The notes: a model not told the origin generated them from the sequence alone. Shown: positions 17,295-26,144, counted from the first letter of the stretch. The stretch is DNA of 64,000 nucleotides from Brevinema_A sp051649245 (GCA_051649245.1 JBOFGS010000018.1:62001-126000), one strand, 5' to 3'. Numbers and translations: made by a program.

Positions 17295-17993
17295 TTATTT
17301 TATAGAGTGTTGCCAGCATTTCCAACCGTAAAATGAGATGATAATATAACTGATAAACATCATCGCTAATGTATAAGAACCAACACTAATATACAATGGT
17401 ACACTGATCATATTGACTATGATCCATAAATACCATGCTGCAATATATTTTCTTGATAGTAACCACCAAGCTAAAATCGAAAGAGCAGTAGTGATGGAGT
17501 CTGCACAGGCTTGTAGCATAGATGTATACCTTCCAATACAATATCCAATGATAAATAATAGTACAATGATAATAGTACTAAGTACAGTATAAAAAACAGT
17601 TTGTTTCCAAGAAAGATACTTTGGTGCTGTATTCTCAAAATTTGTATTACTTAGTTGTTTTTTATTCCAGTTAATCATGTTATAAATACTAATAATAATA
17701 TAAACAATGCTAAGGCTTATATCCCAAATTAATGGCGAATAAAACCACAAATAAAGTATATTAAAAAACGAAGCAATAATACTAACAACAAACATAGAGA
17801 ATTTTTCTTTTATCTCTAAGATAACAAAAAAAATAGCAAAGATCGAATTAAAAGCACTTAATCCAAGCCCGATTTTAGCATTGATTGTTGATGCATGATG
17901 CCAATCAACAAAGATACCAATAGCAATCAATACCATAGCAAATAAAGTATAAAAAAATAAAAAAATATTTTGTTTGATGAATGTGATGATCAT
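17295..17993 (-). CDS. pnuT: PnuC-family vitamin transporter, probably thiamine (PnuT)
   Basis: A 232-residue protein with seven hydrophobic segments, matching the PnuC fold of facilitative vitamin transporters. Landmarks are a loop with YNMINWNKKQ and the late YLWIIVNMISVPLYI segment. PnuC homologues carry nicotinamide riboside, riboflavin or thiamine. This one is the last gene of a thiamine operon and overlaps thiD as ATGA, so thiamine or a precursor is the best guess. That substrate assignment rests on context. Confidence 0.8.
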   Translation of the reverse strand: MIITFIKQNIFLFFYTLFAMVLIAIGIFVDWHHASTINAKIGLGLSAFNSIFAIFFVILEIKEKFSMFVVSIIASFFNILYLWFYSPLIWDISLSIVYIIISIYNMINWNKKQLSNTNFENTAPKYLSWKQTVFYTVLSTIIIVLLFIIGYCIGRYTSMLQACADSITTALSILAWWLLSRKYIAAWYLWIIVNMISVPLYISVGSYTLAMMFISYIIISFYGWKCWQHSIK

Positions 17994-18808
17994 AATCTAC
18001 CGTTACAAGGTTTATCTAAAAACCAAAAATGATCTGTTGGTCCTGCCCCATTCCCGACACTTTGAATACTTGCAGATTCGATAGCTTTGGAAATATATTT
18101 TTTTGAAAGATCAACAGCTTCATTCATTTCCACACCACGAGCTAAATTTGCTGCAATAGCCGCTGAAAGAGTACATCCTGTTCCATGAGTATTTTTAGAG
18201 ATAATTCGTTTTGATTCATAGCATCTTGTATCATTTGATGAAATAAGTATATCTGATGATTTTTCGTTATCGTAGTGTCCACCTTTTACCAAAACATATT
18301 GTGAGCCTAATCTTAGCAATTCTTGACCAATTTCTTGTTGAGACAATGATTCTGACGGATGATCTAACAATGTTAACGCCTCAGGTAGGTTTGGGGTGAT
18401 GATTGTTGCTAAGGGGATTAATTTTGTTTTTAAGGTATTGATTGCAGAAGATAAAAGTAAAGGATCATTACTTTTGGCTACCATCACAGGATCTAATACA
18501 ATAGGAGTATTACGAGCATTATTTTTCAAAAAATCAGCTACAAGATCGATAATCTGTTCATTAAAAAGCATTCCGATTTTTATCACTGTGGGAGGTATGT
18601 CGCTGAAAATACTTTCTAATTGTTGCTCAATGACATTTAATGGAATCTCAAAACAACTCACGACTCCTGTTGTATTTTGTGTGGCAATCGCTGTCACAAC
18701 GGTCATTCCATAGCAACCAAAAGCAGAAAATACTTTAAGATCTGCTTGTAAACCGGCACCACCGGAATTGTCAAATCCGGCGATGGATAAAATGGGATAT
18801 TGAATCAT
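17990..18808 (-). CDS. thiD: Hydroxymethylpyrimidine (phosphomethylpyrimidine) kinase
   Basis: Phosphorylates HMP to HMP-P and HMP-PP for thiamine salvage. It has 272 residues with a ribokinase-like fold. The N-terminal SIAGFDNSGGAGLQADLKVF binds the pyrimidine, the GSQYVLVKGGH strand is typical, and KNTHGTGCTLSAAIAANLARG is the C-terminal anion-hole and catalytic loop. The start is three bases from the thiM stop, and the stop overlaps pnuT. Residue order and length fit ThiD rather than pyridoxal kinase. Confidence 0.94.
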   Translation of the reverse strand: MIQYPILSIAGFDNSGGAGLQADLKVFSAFGCYGMTVVTAIATQNTTGVVSCFEIPLNVIEQQLESIFSDIPPTVIKIGMLFNEQIIDLVADFLKNNARNTPIVLDPVMVAKSNDPLLLSSAINTLKTKLIPLATIITPNLPEALTLLDHPSESLSQQEIGQELLRLGSQYVLVKGGHYDNEKSSDILISSNDTRCYESKRIISKNTHGTGCTLSAAIAANLARGVEMNEAVDLSKKYISKAIESASIQSVGNGAGPTDHFWFLDKPCNGRL

Positions 18809-18811
18809 AAC

Positions 18812-19621
18812 TTACCTGAATTTTTTTATTTTTAGAGCATTTATTTTTTCTTCGATATACTCATAATTTGGGTTAGCAAGTGTTTCTATGAAATACGATT
18901 CAAAAAATCCAAGCGATCTTGTTTTCTGAACTGCTAATTCTCCACAAAGTGAATAAAAAACAAAAGATGCCACTACAGCATTGAACCAATCGTCTTCAAT
19001 AGCACAGAAAGTTGCAGTAAGAGCAGATAAGATACAACCCATGCCTGTAATTTTTGACATTAATTCGTCCCCAAATCCTAAATTGATATATTGGGTTCCA
19101 TCTGTAATAAGATCGTTTTTTCCTGAAATTCCTGCGATCAACATGTTTTTTTGGGAAAAATCTATGATTTTACTAATCATCGAGGTATCATTTGAGTCTA
19201 TTGAAATCTTAGTGTCGACACCTTTCATTAGGCTATCTTTACCTTGAAGGGCAAAAATTTCACCACTGTTGCATCGAAGTACTGAAGAATAAGGAATGAG
19301 TGATTGTGCTGTTTGTGTTCTGATTTGTGATGCTCCGGCACCTGCGGGATCAAGGATAAGAGGCTTTTTTTTGTTATTTTCTTTAGCCACTGAGAGAGAA
19401 CGATTGATAAAATCATCATCCAATGTGCCAATATTAATACTCACAGCATCTGCTAACGAAAGTAATTCTAAAGAATCTTTTTGATCGGCACTCATAATAG
19501 GCGAAGCTCCTAAAGCAAGGAGAGCATTAGCAGTGCTATTCATCACAACAGTATTAGTTAAATTCAGAATAAGAGGATTTTGTTGTTCAATTTTTTGTTT
19601 TAATTTTTTAATATCTATCAT
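18812..19621 (-). CDS. thiM: Hydroxyethylthiazole kinase
   Basis: Phosphorylates 4-methyl-5-hydroxyethylthiazole so ThiE can join it to HMP-PP. It has 269 residues. NPLILNLTNTVVMNSTANALLALGASPIM, the opening of ThiM, is present, as are LDPAGAGASQIRTQ and the nucleotide loop TGMGCILSALTATF. It is the second gene of thiE-thiM-thiD-pnuT. With no thiC or thiG in the window, the operon looks like a salvage set. Confidence 0.95.
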   Translation of the reverse strand: MIDIKKLKQKIEQQNPLILNLTNTVVMNSTANALLALGASPIMSADQKDSLELLSLADAVSINIGTLDDDFINRSLSVAKENNKKKPLILDPAGAGASQIRTQTAQSLIPYSSVLRCNSGEIFALQGKDSLMKGVDTKISIDSNDTSMISKIIDFSQKNMLIAGISGKNDLITDGTQYINLGFGDELMSKITGMGCILSALTATFCAIEDDWFNAVVASFVFYSLCGELAVQKTRSLGFFESYFIETLANPNYEYIEEKINALKIKKFR

Positions 19622-19642
19622 CAGATCTCCAAAAATAACATA

Positions 19643-20275
19643 TTAATCTAGAATCGAATCAATAATACCTCTTATTTTTTTTGTGGTTTGATAAGGAGTA
19701 GGTGAGTCATGAATAGCTCCAATGACAGCCACACCTTTAGCTCCATGTTTGATAACATCGTCCAAATTATCTATAGTGATGCCACCTATAGCTGTTAGGG
19801 GGTGCATGCTCATTTGTGAAAGTTCTTTGATTCCTTCTAAGCCCCAATATGTGGTGATGTTTGATTTGTTAGTGGTGGGAAATACGGCACTTGCTGTGAC
19901 GTATGCAATATTAGCAAAACGATTTGCATGAATGATATCGCCTAATGATTCAATAGAAATCCCTAATTGAGCAGAAGGATATATTTTTAACGCATGATCA
20001 ATAGAGTCATCTTGTTGTCCTAAGTGGACATAAGGTGTACCTATGTTTAATGCGAGATCAGTGTTATCGTTAATCACTAAAGGAATATGATAAGGTGCAA
20101 GAATTTCTTTTAATAACAATCCCAATTCTATCAGTTCGTTGGTATCTAGTGTTTTTTCACGTAGTTGAAGTGAAGTTATCCCACCATCTGCACAATGTTT
20201 GATGAAATTTATATATTGAGATAAAGGAGTCTTTTTTTTTTGTGTAATGAGCATAAGACGATAAAATGGTGCCAT
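19643..20275 (-). CDS. thiE: Thiamine-phosphate synthase
   Basis: Couples HMP-PP to HET-P to give thiamine monophosphate. I chose the ATG at 20275 (210 residues, MAPFYRLMLITQ) because AAAGGA lies about ten bases upstream. A GTG nine codons earlier has no ribosome site. The TIM-barrel motifs are GGITSLQLREK, IPLVINDNTDLAL, VHLGQQD, the GISIES strand, TNKSNI, and AIGGITIDNLDDVIKHGAKGVAVIGAI. First gene of the salvage operon. No TPP riboswitch precedes it. Confidence 0.93.
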   Translation of the reverse strand: MAPFYRLMLITQKKKTPLSQYINFIKHCADGGITSLQLREKTLDTNELIELGLLLKEILAPYHIPLVINDNTDLALNIGTPYVHLGQQDDSIDHALKIYPSAQLGISIESLGDIIHANRFANIAYVTASAVFPTTNKSNITTYWGLEGIKELSQMSMHPLTAIGGITIDNLDDVIKHGAKGVAVIGAIHDSPTPYQTTKKIRGIIDSILD

Positions 20276-20327
20276 AATTGTAATCCTTTGATAATAAGCC
20301 ACAAATTCTCAAATAATATCTGCAATT

Positions 20328-20356
20328 ATTATATCTGATTTTTATTATATAATCAA
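20328..20356 (-). promoter_or_regulatory. Sigma-70-type promoter for the thi operon
   Basis: TTGATT (20356-20351) and TATAAT (20333-20328) on the minus strand are 17 bases apart. The leader to the thiE start is only about 50 bases, too short for a TPP riboswitch, and none of its conserved sequence is visible. Confidence 0.7.
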
Positions 20357-20435
20357 GCGTTTTATTGTTTCATCGTTATTTTATTCATAAAGATAACTAT
20401 TTAAAACAGTATTATTATAATAAAATATTTGTGTG

Positions 20436-20464
20436 TTGACAATTATTTTATTATATGATATAAT
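20436..20464 (+). promoter_or_regulatory. Consensus sigma-70 promoter for the DUF969-DUF979-pcp operon
   Basis: TTGACA at 20436-20441 and TATAAT at 20459-20464 with 17 bases between, both hexamers perfect. The start codon follows at 20504. Confidence 0.85.
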
Positions 20465-20503
20465 CTTATGATTAAATAATACTATTATCTTGATGAGGAA
20501 CCT

Positions 20504-21163
20504 ATGCAATTGATTGGCGTATTTATTATTATGATAGGATTTATGCTTAAATTAGATGCAATTGCTATTGTCGTAATTGCCGGAATAACAACAGGGTTAG
20601 CTGTTGGGATGGATTGCCAGCAAATTTTTTCTATCTTGGGACAATCTTTTGTTGATACAAGATATATGTCTTTGTTTTTAATAACATTACCTATTATTGG
20701 TCTTTTAGAACGAAATGGGTTACGCAATACATCAATGCATATGATCCAAAAAATCAAAAACGCAACCACAGATACTATTTTATCATTATATATGATTATT
20801 CGTGTTGTAACTTCTATTTTTGGGGTGCGAATAAGTGGTCATGTTCAATTTATTCGTCCTATTATTTATCCTATGGCTGAAAGTGCTGCTACATTAACTA
20901 ATCATCAGTTAACAGAAAAACAAAAAGATAATCTAAAAGCACTAGCTTGTGCTATTGATAATTATGGCAATTTTTTTGCTCAAAATGGCTTTGTTGCTAA
21001 TGCAGGTGTTTTATTAATTGTGGGTACCTTGCATGAGCTTGGGATACAAGTTCAAAATTTTAGAATCGCTCAAGTATCCTTGATTATGGCGGTGGTAGCT
21101 ACAATTCTTGTTGTTATCAGTAATAAGACTGTGGTTAAAAATATTTTGGAAAAGAATAAATGA
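20504..21163 (+). CDS. DUF969 membrane protein, putative 5-oxoproline transporter subunit
   Basis: A 219-residue membrane protein with about six helices, starting MQLIGVFIIMIGFMLKLDAI. The stretch GLLERNGLRNTSMHMI and the loop GVRISGHVQFIRPIIYPMAES are typical of DUF969. The family occurs with DUF979 and pyroglutamyl peptidase and is annotated as one half of a 5-oxoproline (pyroglutamate) transporter. That assignment comes from genomic context in the literature. The stop overlaps the DUF979 start as ATGA, supporting a coupled two-subunit complex. Confidence 0.85.
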   Translation: MQLIGVFIIMIGFMLKLDAIAIVVIAGITTGLAVGMDCQQIFSILGQSFVDTRYMSLFLITLPIIGLLERNGLRNTSMHMIQKIKNATTDTILSLYMIIRVVTSIFGVRISGHVQFIRPIIYPMAESAATLTNHQLTEKQKDNLKALACAIDNYGNFFAQNGFVANAGVLLIVGTLHELGIQVQNFRIAQVSLIMAVVATILVVISNKTVVKNILEKNK

Positions 21164-22080
21164 TTTCAGAACTGTTATTAGAAATAATTTATATATTATC
21201 TGGTATGATCTCTGTGATTGCAGGAATTTATGCATTTAAAGATTCTAAACATCCTACACGTTTTGGCACAGGATGTTTTTGGATTATTTTTGGATTGATT
21301 TTCATTATAGGAAAGTACATTCCTCCTGTTATTATCGGAGTGGGTATTGTTGTTATGGCAATACTGTCTCTTTTTAAACAAGTAACAATTGTTAAATTAG
21401 AAGATTCTTCTGATGACTTCAAAGAAAAACAAAGCTTAAAAATAGGTTCTAAAATATGGATTCCTGCTTTGAGTATTGGTACTATTGCTATGATATTATC
21501 ACCAATTCCTCTTTTAGGTGGGCTTACTGGTTTAGGGATTGCAGCTGTTATTTCTTTTATCATAGCATTATTTATTGTTAAAGAATCTCCTGTCACAGGT
21601 TATGGATATGATGCTCCTCGTTTATTGCATAATATGGGTGCTGCAGTTATTCTTCCTCAATTATTAGGATCTCTAGGTACTGTTTTTTCAAAAGCTGAAG
21701 TTGGTTCTTTGATTTCAAATTTTATGAGTACCTTAGTTCCTATTGGTAATCCTTTATCTGGTGTCATTTTATATTGTGTCTCGATGATGTTGTTTACAAT
21801 GATTATGGGAAATTCATTTGCTGCATTTGCTGTTATTACCGCAGGCATTGGTATACCATTTGTTATTGCTATCGGAGGAGATCCTTTGATTGTTGGTGCT
21901 CTTGGATTAACAGCCGGTTCTTGTGGTACTTTGATGACCCCAATGGCTGCCAATTTTAATCTTGTTCCTGCTTCAATTATGGAAATTAATGATCATTATT
22001 CTATTATTAAACAACAAATTCCTATAGCTCTAGTATTATTACTTATCCATATTGTGTTAATGTACTTTTTGGCGTTTTAG
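21160..22080 (+). CDS. DUF979 membrane protein, putative 5-oxoproline transporter subunit
   Basis: A 306-residue polytopic membrane protein, the constant partner of DUF969. Family features are an early GTGCFWIIFGLIF, the central YDAPRLLHNMGAAVILPQLL, and LGLTAGSCGTLMTPMAANFNLVPA near the C-terminus. It overlaps the preceding gene by four bases and is followed 14 bases later by pcp. Together the pair should move pyroglutamate across the inner membrane; direction is not known from sequence. Confidence 0.87.
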   Translation: MISELLLEIIYILSGMISVIAGIYAFKDSKHPTRFGTGCFWIIFGLIFIIGKYIPPVIIGVGIVVMAILSLFKQVTIVKLEDSSDDFKEKQSLKIGSKIWIPALSIGTIAMILSPIPLLGGLTGLGIAAVISFIIALFIVKESPVTGYGYDAPRLLHNMGAAVILPQLLGSLGTVFSKAEVGSLISNFMSTLVPIGNPLSGVILYCVSMMLFTMIMGNSFAAFAVITAGIGIPFVIAIGGDPLIVGALGLTAGSCGTLMTPMAANFNLVPASIMEINDHYSIIKQQIPIALVLLLIHIVLMYFLAF

Positions 22081-22094
22081 TAAAGAGGTCGTTT

Positions 22095-22739
22095 ATGAAA
22101 ATACTAGTAACTGGTTTCGATCCATTTGGTGGCGAACCAATTAATCCTGCATGGGAAGCAGTACAAAAATTGCCTAGCATGATTAATAATATTTCTATTG
22201 TCACTGCTCAAATCCCAACAATTTTTAATGAATCTATTGATGTTTTATTAACTCATATTAATACTCACAATCCTGATATTGTACTTTGTACAGGTCAAGC
22301 TGGTGGTCGTTTTGATTTATCAATTGAACGAGTGGGAATAAATATCAATGATGCACGTATTCCTGATAATAAAGGTAATCAACCCTTAGATCAAAAAATC
22401 TATGAAGATGGCGAAAATGCTTATTTTACGACATTACCTATAAAAAAAATGGTGCAAGCTTTAAAAGATCAAGGAATACCTAGTTCTGTATCCTACACTG
22501 CTGGGACATTTGTTTGTAATCATATTTTTTATAGTCTTTTGTATCATATCAATAAAAAAAATATTTCTGTGAAAGCTGGGGGATTTGTTCATGTGCCATA
22601 CTTACCAAGTCAAGTTATCACAAAACAAAATCAACCTTATATCTCTCCAGAATTAATTGTCCAAGGTATCACAGTAATGATTGATACATTGAGTACAGGA
22701 ATGAAAGATATTTCTTTAATTACAGGAAAGATTAGCTAA
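22095..22739 (+). CDS. pcp: Pyrrolidone-carboxylate peptidase (pyroglutamyl peptidase I)
   Basis: A cytoplasmic cysteine peptidase that removes N-terminal pyroglutamate from peptides. It has 214 residues, the family length. It opens ILVTGFDPFGGEPINPAWEAV. The catalytic triad is visible: Glu in LSIERVGIN (about residue 80), Cys in AGTFVCNHIFYSLLY (about 141), and His in GGFVHVPYLPSQ (about 165). RBS AAAGAGG precedes the start. As third gene of the operon it supplies, or uses, the 5-oxoproline handled by the DUF969/979 transporter. No 5-oxoprolinase is in the window. Confidence 0.95.
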   Translation: MKILVTGFDPFGGEPINPAWEAVQKLPSMINNISIVTAQIPTIFNESIDVLLTHINTHNPDIVLCTGQAGGRFDLSIERVGININDARIPDNKGNQPLDQKIYEDGENAYFTTLPIKKMVQALKDQGIPSSVSYTAGTFVCNHIFYSLLYHINKKNISVKAGGFVHVPYLPSQVITKQNQPYISPELIVQGITVMIDTLSTGMKDISLITGKIS

Positions 22740-22763
22740 GAACATATATCATCTTATAATTCA

Positions 22764-22848
22764 GGAAAGATGGCTGAGTGGTCGAAAGCGGCTGATTCGA
22801 AATCAGTTATACAGCAATGTATCGGGGGTTCGAATCCCTCTCTTTCCG
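22764..22848 (+). tRNA. tRNA-Ser (anticodon CGA)
   Basis: GGAAAGA pairs with TCTTTCC for the acceptor stem, followed by discriminator G. The D arm contains GGCTGAGTGGTCGAAAGCG. The anticodon stem-loop CTGA-TTCGAAA-TCAG places CGA at 22798-22800. A long variable arm (TATAC...GTAT) marks a class II tRNA, and the T loop is TTCGAAT. The 3' CCA is not encoded. It reads UCG codons. It begins 24 bases after pcp and ends at a strong hairpin, so it may be co-transcribed with that operon. Confidence 0.95.
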
Positions 22849-22853
22849 ATTTT

Positions 22854-22894
22854 AACTTGTAAGTAATGGTATATATATTACTTACAAGTTTTTG
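22854..22894 (+). terminator. Intrinsic terminator after tRNA-Ser
   Basis: AACTTGTAAGTAAT pairs perfectly with ATTACTTACAAGTT (14 bp) around a nine-base loop, followed by TTTTG. Confidence 0.9.
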
Positions 22895-23073
22895 TTAGCT
22901 CTATAGTTCTACAAATATTCAACATCGTTACTACGAATTTTCAATACATTGAGTTATTATAATAATCCTAGTTCTTTTCAATCTATAATTTGTACCTAAA
23001 TAGGCCTCTTGTTATTTAGTCTTTTAGACTACTCATCTCTTAGAATCATGAGTTAAAACTTCAGTATGCAATA

Positions 23074-23104
23074 AAAAGTCCATTAGTTCTGCTAGTGGAC
23101 TTTT
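23074..23104. terminator. Terminator-like hairpin without an assigned gene
   Basis: AAAAGTCCATTAG pairs with CTAGTGGACTTTT (one wobble) around TTCTG, with A and T runs on the two sides. It resembles a bidirectional terminator, yet no gene ends here on either strand. Confidence 0.6.
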
Positions 23105-23210
23105 CTTTATATATATTAAGTAGTCCCAGATTGTTGATCTTATACCACTGTCGTTAAAACATACTTCTAATTTTTCTCACTATCTCGAAAATATAATTCT
23201 TGGCTTGGAT

Positions 23211-23224
23211 GAAACGATCGTTTC
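23211..23224. repeat. Perfect 14-base palindrome
   Basis: GAAACGATCGTTTC is its own reverse complement. It could be an operator-like site or a small hairpin; there is no gene close enough to decide. Confidence 0.35.
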
Positions 23225-23439
23225 TTTCCTTTTCATTTGCTATAATATATATTTTTTCATGTTTTTATTTCAACGTACATTAACTAAAAAATAACATGAA
23301 TATTACATTTAAAAATGAACTTGTAAATTAATTATAGTATAGTATATATTTTTATCTTATTTTTAATAAGGAAAAGTCTATTTTACATGTAATATTCTTG
23401 TTTGGAATCATAGACCTATGTCATAGTCTATGATGGTGA

Positions 23440-24099
23440 TTATAGCGGATAGAGTAGTTGATCAAAATTTTCCAAATAATAAGCATCTCTCCAGAAATAT
23501 CGCTCATGAAAGAAAGCAATACGAGCAACGTGATACATTTTTTCTTGGAGATGTGGGGATTGATTCGCAAACTTATTTAAAAGATTCTCATATGTCTTTA
23601 TTATCTTTGGATATTCTGGGTTGCCATTTGAAATAAGCCAATGCCGATAAGGATGATCATTTGCGACATCTTGTCCAAATAATTGTCCAATATACATATA
23701 AAGCCATGGACAAGGATAAAGTCCAGCAAAAGCAACTTCAATGGGATGTTGATGACATATTTCATATAAAAATGATGTGTAGTGTAGATTTGCTGAAGTT
23801 CTTCCATCGGTATGAATAAAATCAGACGCAAGAGTATAATGCTGATTAATGTTTTTGATCTCTATTTGACAAGATTCTTGCATCGTAATAAAAAAAGAAA
23901 CATCTTCCGGTGCTGCCTTAGATGCACAAAGTGCAGCCACTTGGCAAAACTTCTCTAAATAAATCGTATCTTGAATGATATAGTAATCAAATATTTTTTT
24001 ATCAAGTGATCCATCAACGAGCTTGGTCACAAAAGGATCTCCTATAATAGCATCAATGATATCCTTATTTTTCATAAATACTGTATCAGAATAGTTCAT
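23440..24099 (-). CDS. tenA: TenA-family aminopyrimidine aminohydrolase (thiaminase II)
   Basis: Hydrolyses thiamine breakdown products such as aminomethyl-HMP so the pyrimidine can be salvaged. It has 219 residues. Family landmarks are DYYIIQDTIYLEKF near residue 40, Cys and aromatics in GLYPCPWLYMYIG near 130 (catalytic Cys position), YRHWL, and FFHERYFWRDAY near the C-terminus, which includes the catalytic Glu. It is separated from the thi operon by 3 kb and transcribed alone behind AAGGAG. Together with thiM, thiD and thiE it completes a salvage route. Confidence 0.9.
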   Translation of the reverse strand: MNYSDTVFMKNKDIIDAIIGDPFVTKLVDGSLDKKIFDYYIIQDTIYLEKFCQVAALCASKAAPEDVSFFITMQESCQIEIKNINQHYTLASDFIHTDGRTSANLHYTSFLYEICHQHPIEVAFAGLYPCPWLYMYIGQLFGQDVANDHPYRHWLISNGNPEYPKIIKTYENLLNKFANQSPHLQEKMYHVARIAFFHERYFWRDAYYLENFDQLLYPL

Positions 24100-24662
24100 T
24101 TCTTCTCCTTATTTTAATAAGTTGATTGTATTTATCATTCATCTTTTTTATTTTCTCAAATATTTTTAATAGTTTCTATATGCTTTATTATTAAAAAGAT
24201 GGTATTCCCATATGTAATTATTTTTTTCTAAAAATTTTAAATATTCTTTATTTTCTTATAAGATATTTTAGTATGGATTGGGTTACAAGTCAACTTACTT
24301 CGTGATATGTTATTTATACAAGATTATTTAAATATAAATAACAGAAATCAACTTAATCATAAGGTTACTTTGGAAAGATAGTCAAGAATCAAAGAACCAA
24401 TGACGTTCATATTAGTAGAATAGAATATTCAAAAAATTTTAATTAGAAACATATCATCTTTATAAATCATGATATTTCTTAACAAAACATTTCATCACTA
24501 AACCCACTATCAGAGTGAAATTCTTGTATATGAAACATCTTATATTTTGCTATACAAAATCTAATTTGTTGATAACAAAGAAAAAAATATTGCATATATT
24601 TTTATATATCGTATAATTTATAGAAAGTCTTGGATTTATTAAAAAATTAACATGAGGTTTGT
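24100..24662. other. Gene-free AT-rich stretch upstream of the DUF4127 cluster
   Basis: About 560 bases with no frame that has both a start and a ribosome site. I see only short inverted repeats and, at its right end, the promoter of the DUF4127 gene. It may carry regulatory sequence for the sugar cluster or eroded coding DNA. Confidence 0.4.
24590..24617 (+). promoter_or_regulatory. Sigma-70-type promoter for the DUF4127-PTS cluster
   Basis: TTGCAT at 24590-24595 and TATAAT at 24612-24617 are 16 bases apart, 46 bases ahead of the start. Confidence 0.6.
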
Positions 24663-26144
24663 ATGAAAATCGTTTTTATTCCTTTAGATAAAAGACCCTA
24701 TAACTATTCTTTTTTGTACTCATTTAGCGATTTAAAAACAGATATCGAGATTGTATTGCCAAAAAGTGAGGATTTAGGATACCGTAAAGATCCTGCAAAT
24801 ATCTATGCTTTAGATCAGTTTTTATTCAATCAAATGGATGTGGATGCATTTGTCATTTCAGCAGAAATGCTTATTTATGGAGGATTATTTGCATCTCGTA
24901 TTCATCATTTATCTGATGAAAAGATCCAAAATCGATTAAATATTTTTAGAAAATTAAAAGAAAAGTTTCCTAAGGCTAAAATTTATGTAGCAAATCTTAT
25001 CATGCGAAATCCTTCTTATTCATCTTCAGAAGAAGAACCAAATTATTATGCCATATATGGCGCAGATATTTTTCGTTGGGGAGTTTTGAAGGATAAATAT
25101 GATCAGTATCCAAGTCAAGAAACACTCAAAGAATGGGAGTTAGTTAATAAATCAATCGATAAATCTTGTTTAAATGATTATCTTGAACGACGCGAACTTA
25201 ATTTGAAAACTACAGAATCTATTATCAACTTGACTGATGAACAGATTATAGATGTTCTTTTTATACCTAGAGATGATACTGCTGAATTTGGTTTAGGAAG
25301 TATGGATCGAAAAAAAGTTTTTTCCCAAATTCAAGGAAAAAAATGTATCTATTCTCATCCCGGAACAGATGAAGCAATGTGTACACTGATGGCTAGAGCT
25401 TATAATGATTTTTATCAAAAAACTCCAAAAATATATTCAATATTTTCTAATGGAGATGCGTTCATTCCTAAGTATGAAGATATTAGTCTTTCTAAAAGTA
25501 TTGAATCACAGATTAATCTTATTGGAGGCGTAATCTCAAATAATGCAGAAGAATCAGATATTCTTCTTGCAATCCATACTCCTTACCAAAAAATGGACGA
25601 AGCTCGTAACCAAGAGGCTTCAGAATCTCACAAAAAATCTCTAGATCATTTTTTATCACTATTAAGATCATTTGACAAACCATTTATACTAGCTGATGTA
25701 GCATACGCAAATGGTGGAGATTCTGAATTAATTAAATTGCTTGATGAACATTTTCTTCTCGAAAAATGTTTAGCTTATGCAGGATGGAATACCACAGGGA
25801 ATAGTCTGGGGACTTCTTTATCTCAAGCAGTATTTACTATAGAACCCTATGATCATCAAAAAGCAACAACAAATCTTCTCGAACGTCTGTTATCAGATTG
25901 GATTTATCAAGCGATTGTTCGTTGGGATATTGAGAAAAACGATTTACCAACTCTCGGTGCAAGCTATTCTCAATTTAATGGAAAAGATAGAGATATTTTA
26001 GAAATTGTTAAAATAAAAACATTGTCTGAATGGCGAAAAAATATCAAAAACAGCTTTTTAAATGATTCCTTAGATCATTTATTTGTTTCAGCACCATTCA
26101 AACGAATGTCAGGATTAGATTTTCAATTAACTAATCATAAATAG
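24663..26144 (+). CDS. DUF4127 family protein in a sugar-PTS cluster
   Basis: A 493-residue cytoplasmic protein with no signal peptide. It opens IVFIPLDKRPYNY, the IPLDxRPxN start of DUF4127, followed by AEMLIYGGLFASRIH, LIMRNPSYSSSEEE and FIPRDDTAEFG. Later come YSHPGTDEAM, DVAYANGGDSELI and AYAGWNTTGNSLGTSLSQA. Conserved Asp, Arg, His and Asn residues in these stretches suggest an enzyme, but I know of no proven reaction. It is followed 10 bases later by a PTS EIIC gene, so a step on an incoming sugar phosphate is a reasonable guess. Confidence 0.85.
   Translation: MKIVFIPLDKRPYNYSFLYSFSDLKTDIEIVLPKSEDLGYRKDPANIYALDQFLFNQMDVDAFVISAEMLIYGGLFASRIHHLSDEKIQNRLNIFRKLKEKFPKAKIYVANLIMRNPSYSSSEEEPNYYAIYGADIFRWGVLKDKYDQYPSQETLKEWELVNKSIDKSCLNDYLERRELNLKTTESIINLTDEQIIDVLFIPRDDTAEFGLGSMDRKKVFSQIQGKKCIYSHPGTDEAMCTLMARAYNDFYQKTPKIYSIFSNGDAFIPKYEDISLSKSIESQINLIGGVISNNAEESDILLAIHTPYQKMDEARNQEASESHKKSLDHFLSLLRSFDKPFILADVAYANGGDSELIKLLDEHFLLEKCLAYAGWNTTGNSLGTSLSQAVFTIEPYDHQKATTNLLERLLSDWIYQAIVRWDIEKNDLPTLGASYSQFNGKDRDILEIVKIKTLSEWRKNIKNSFLNDSLDHLFVSAPFKRMSGLDFQLTNHK

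Larger units (their letters stand above)
22895..23439. other. Gene-free stretch with an orphan hairpin and a short decayed-looking frame
   Basis: About 540 bases without a convincing gene. On the minus strand roughly 50 open codons run from about 23187 to 23034 (reading EVCFNDSGIRSTIWDYL and on to ELMDFLLHTEVL). There is no start or ribosome site, so it may be a remnant or chance. A terminator-like hairpin lies inside it, and a perfect 14-base palindrome sits at 23211-23224. A TATAAT at 22958 has no good -35. Confidence 0.4.

Noticed and set aside
20276..20350. TPP riboswitch in the thi operon leader
   Set aside because: The leader is too short and none of the conserved CTGAGA-type sequence is present on the minus strand.
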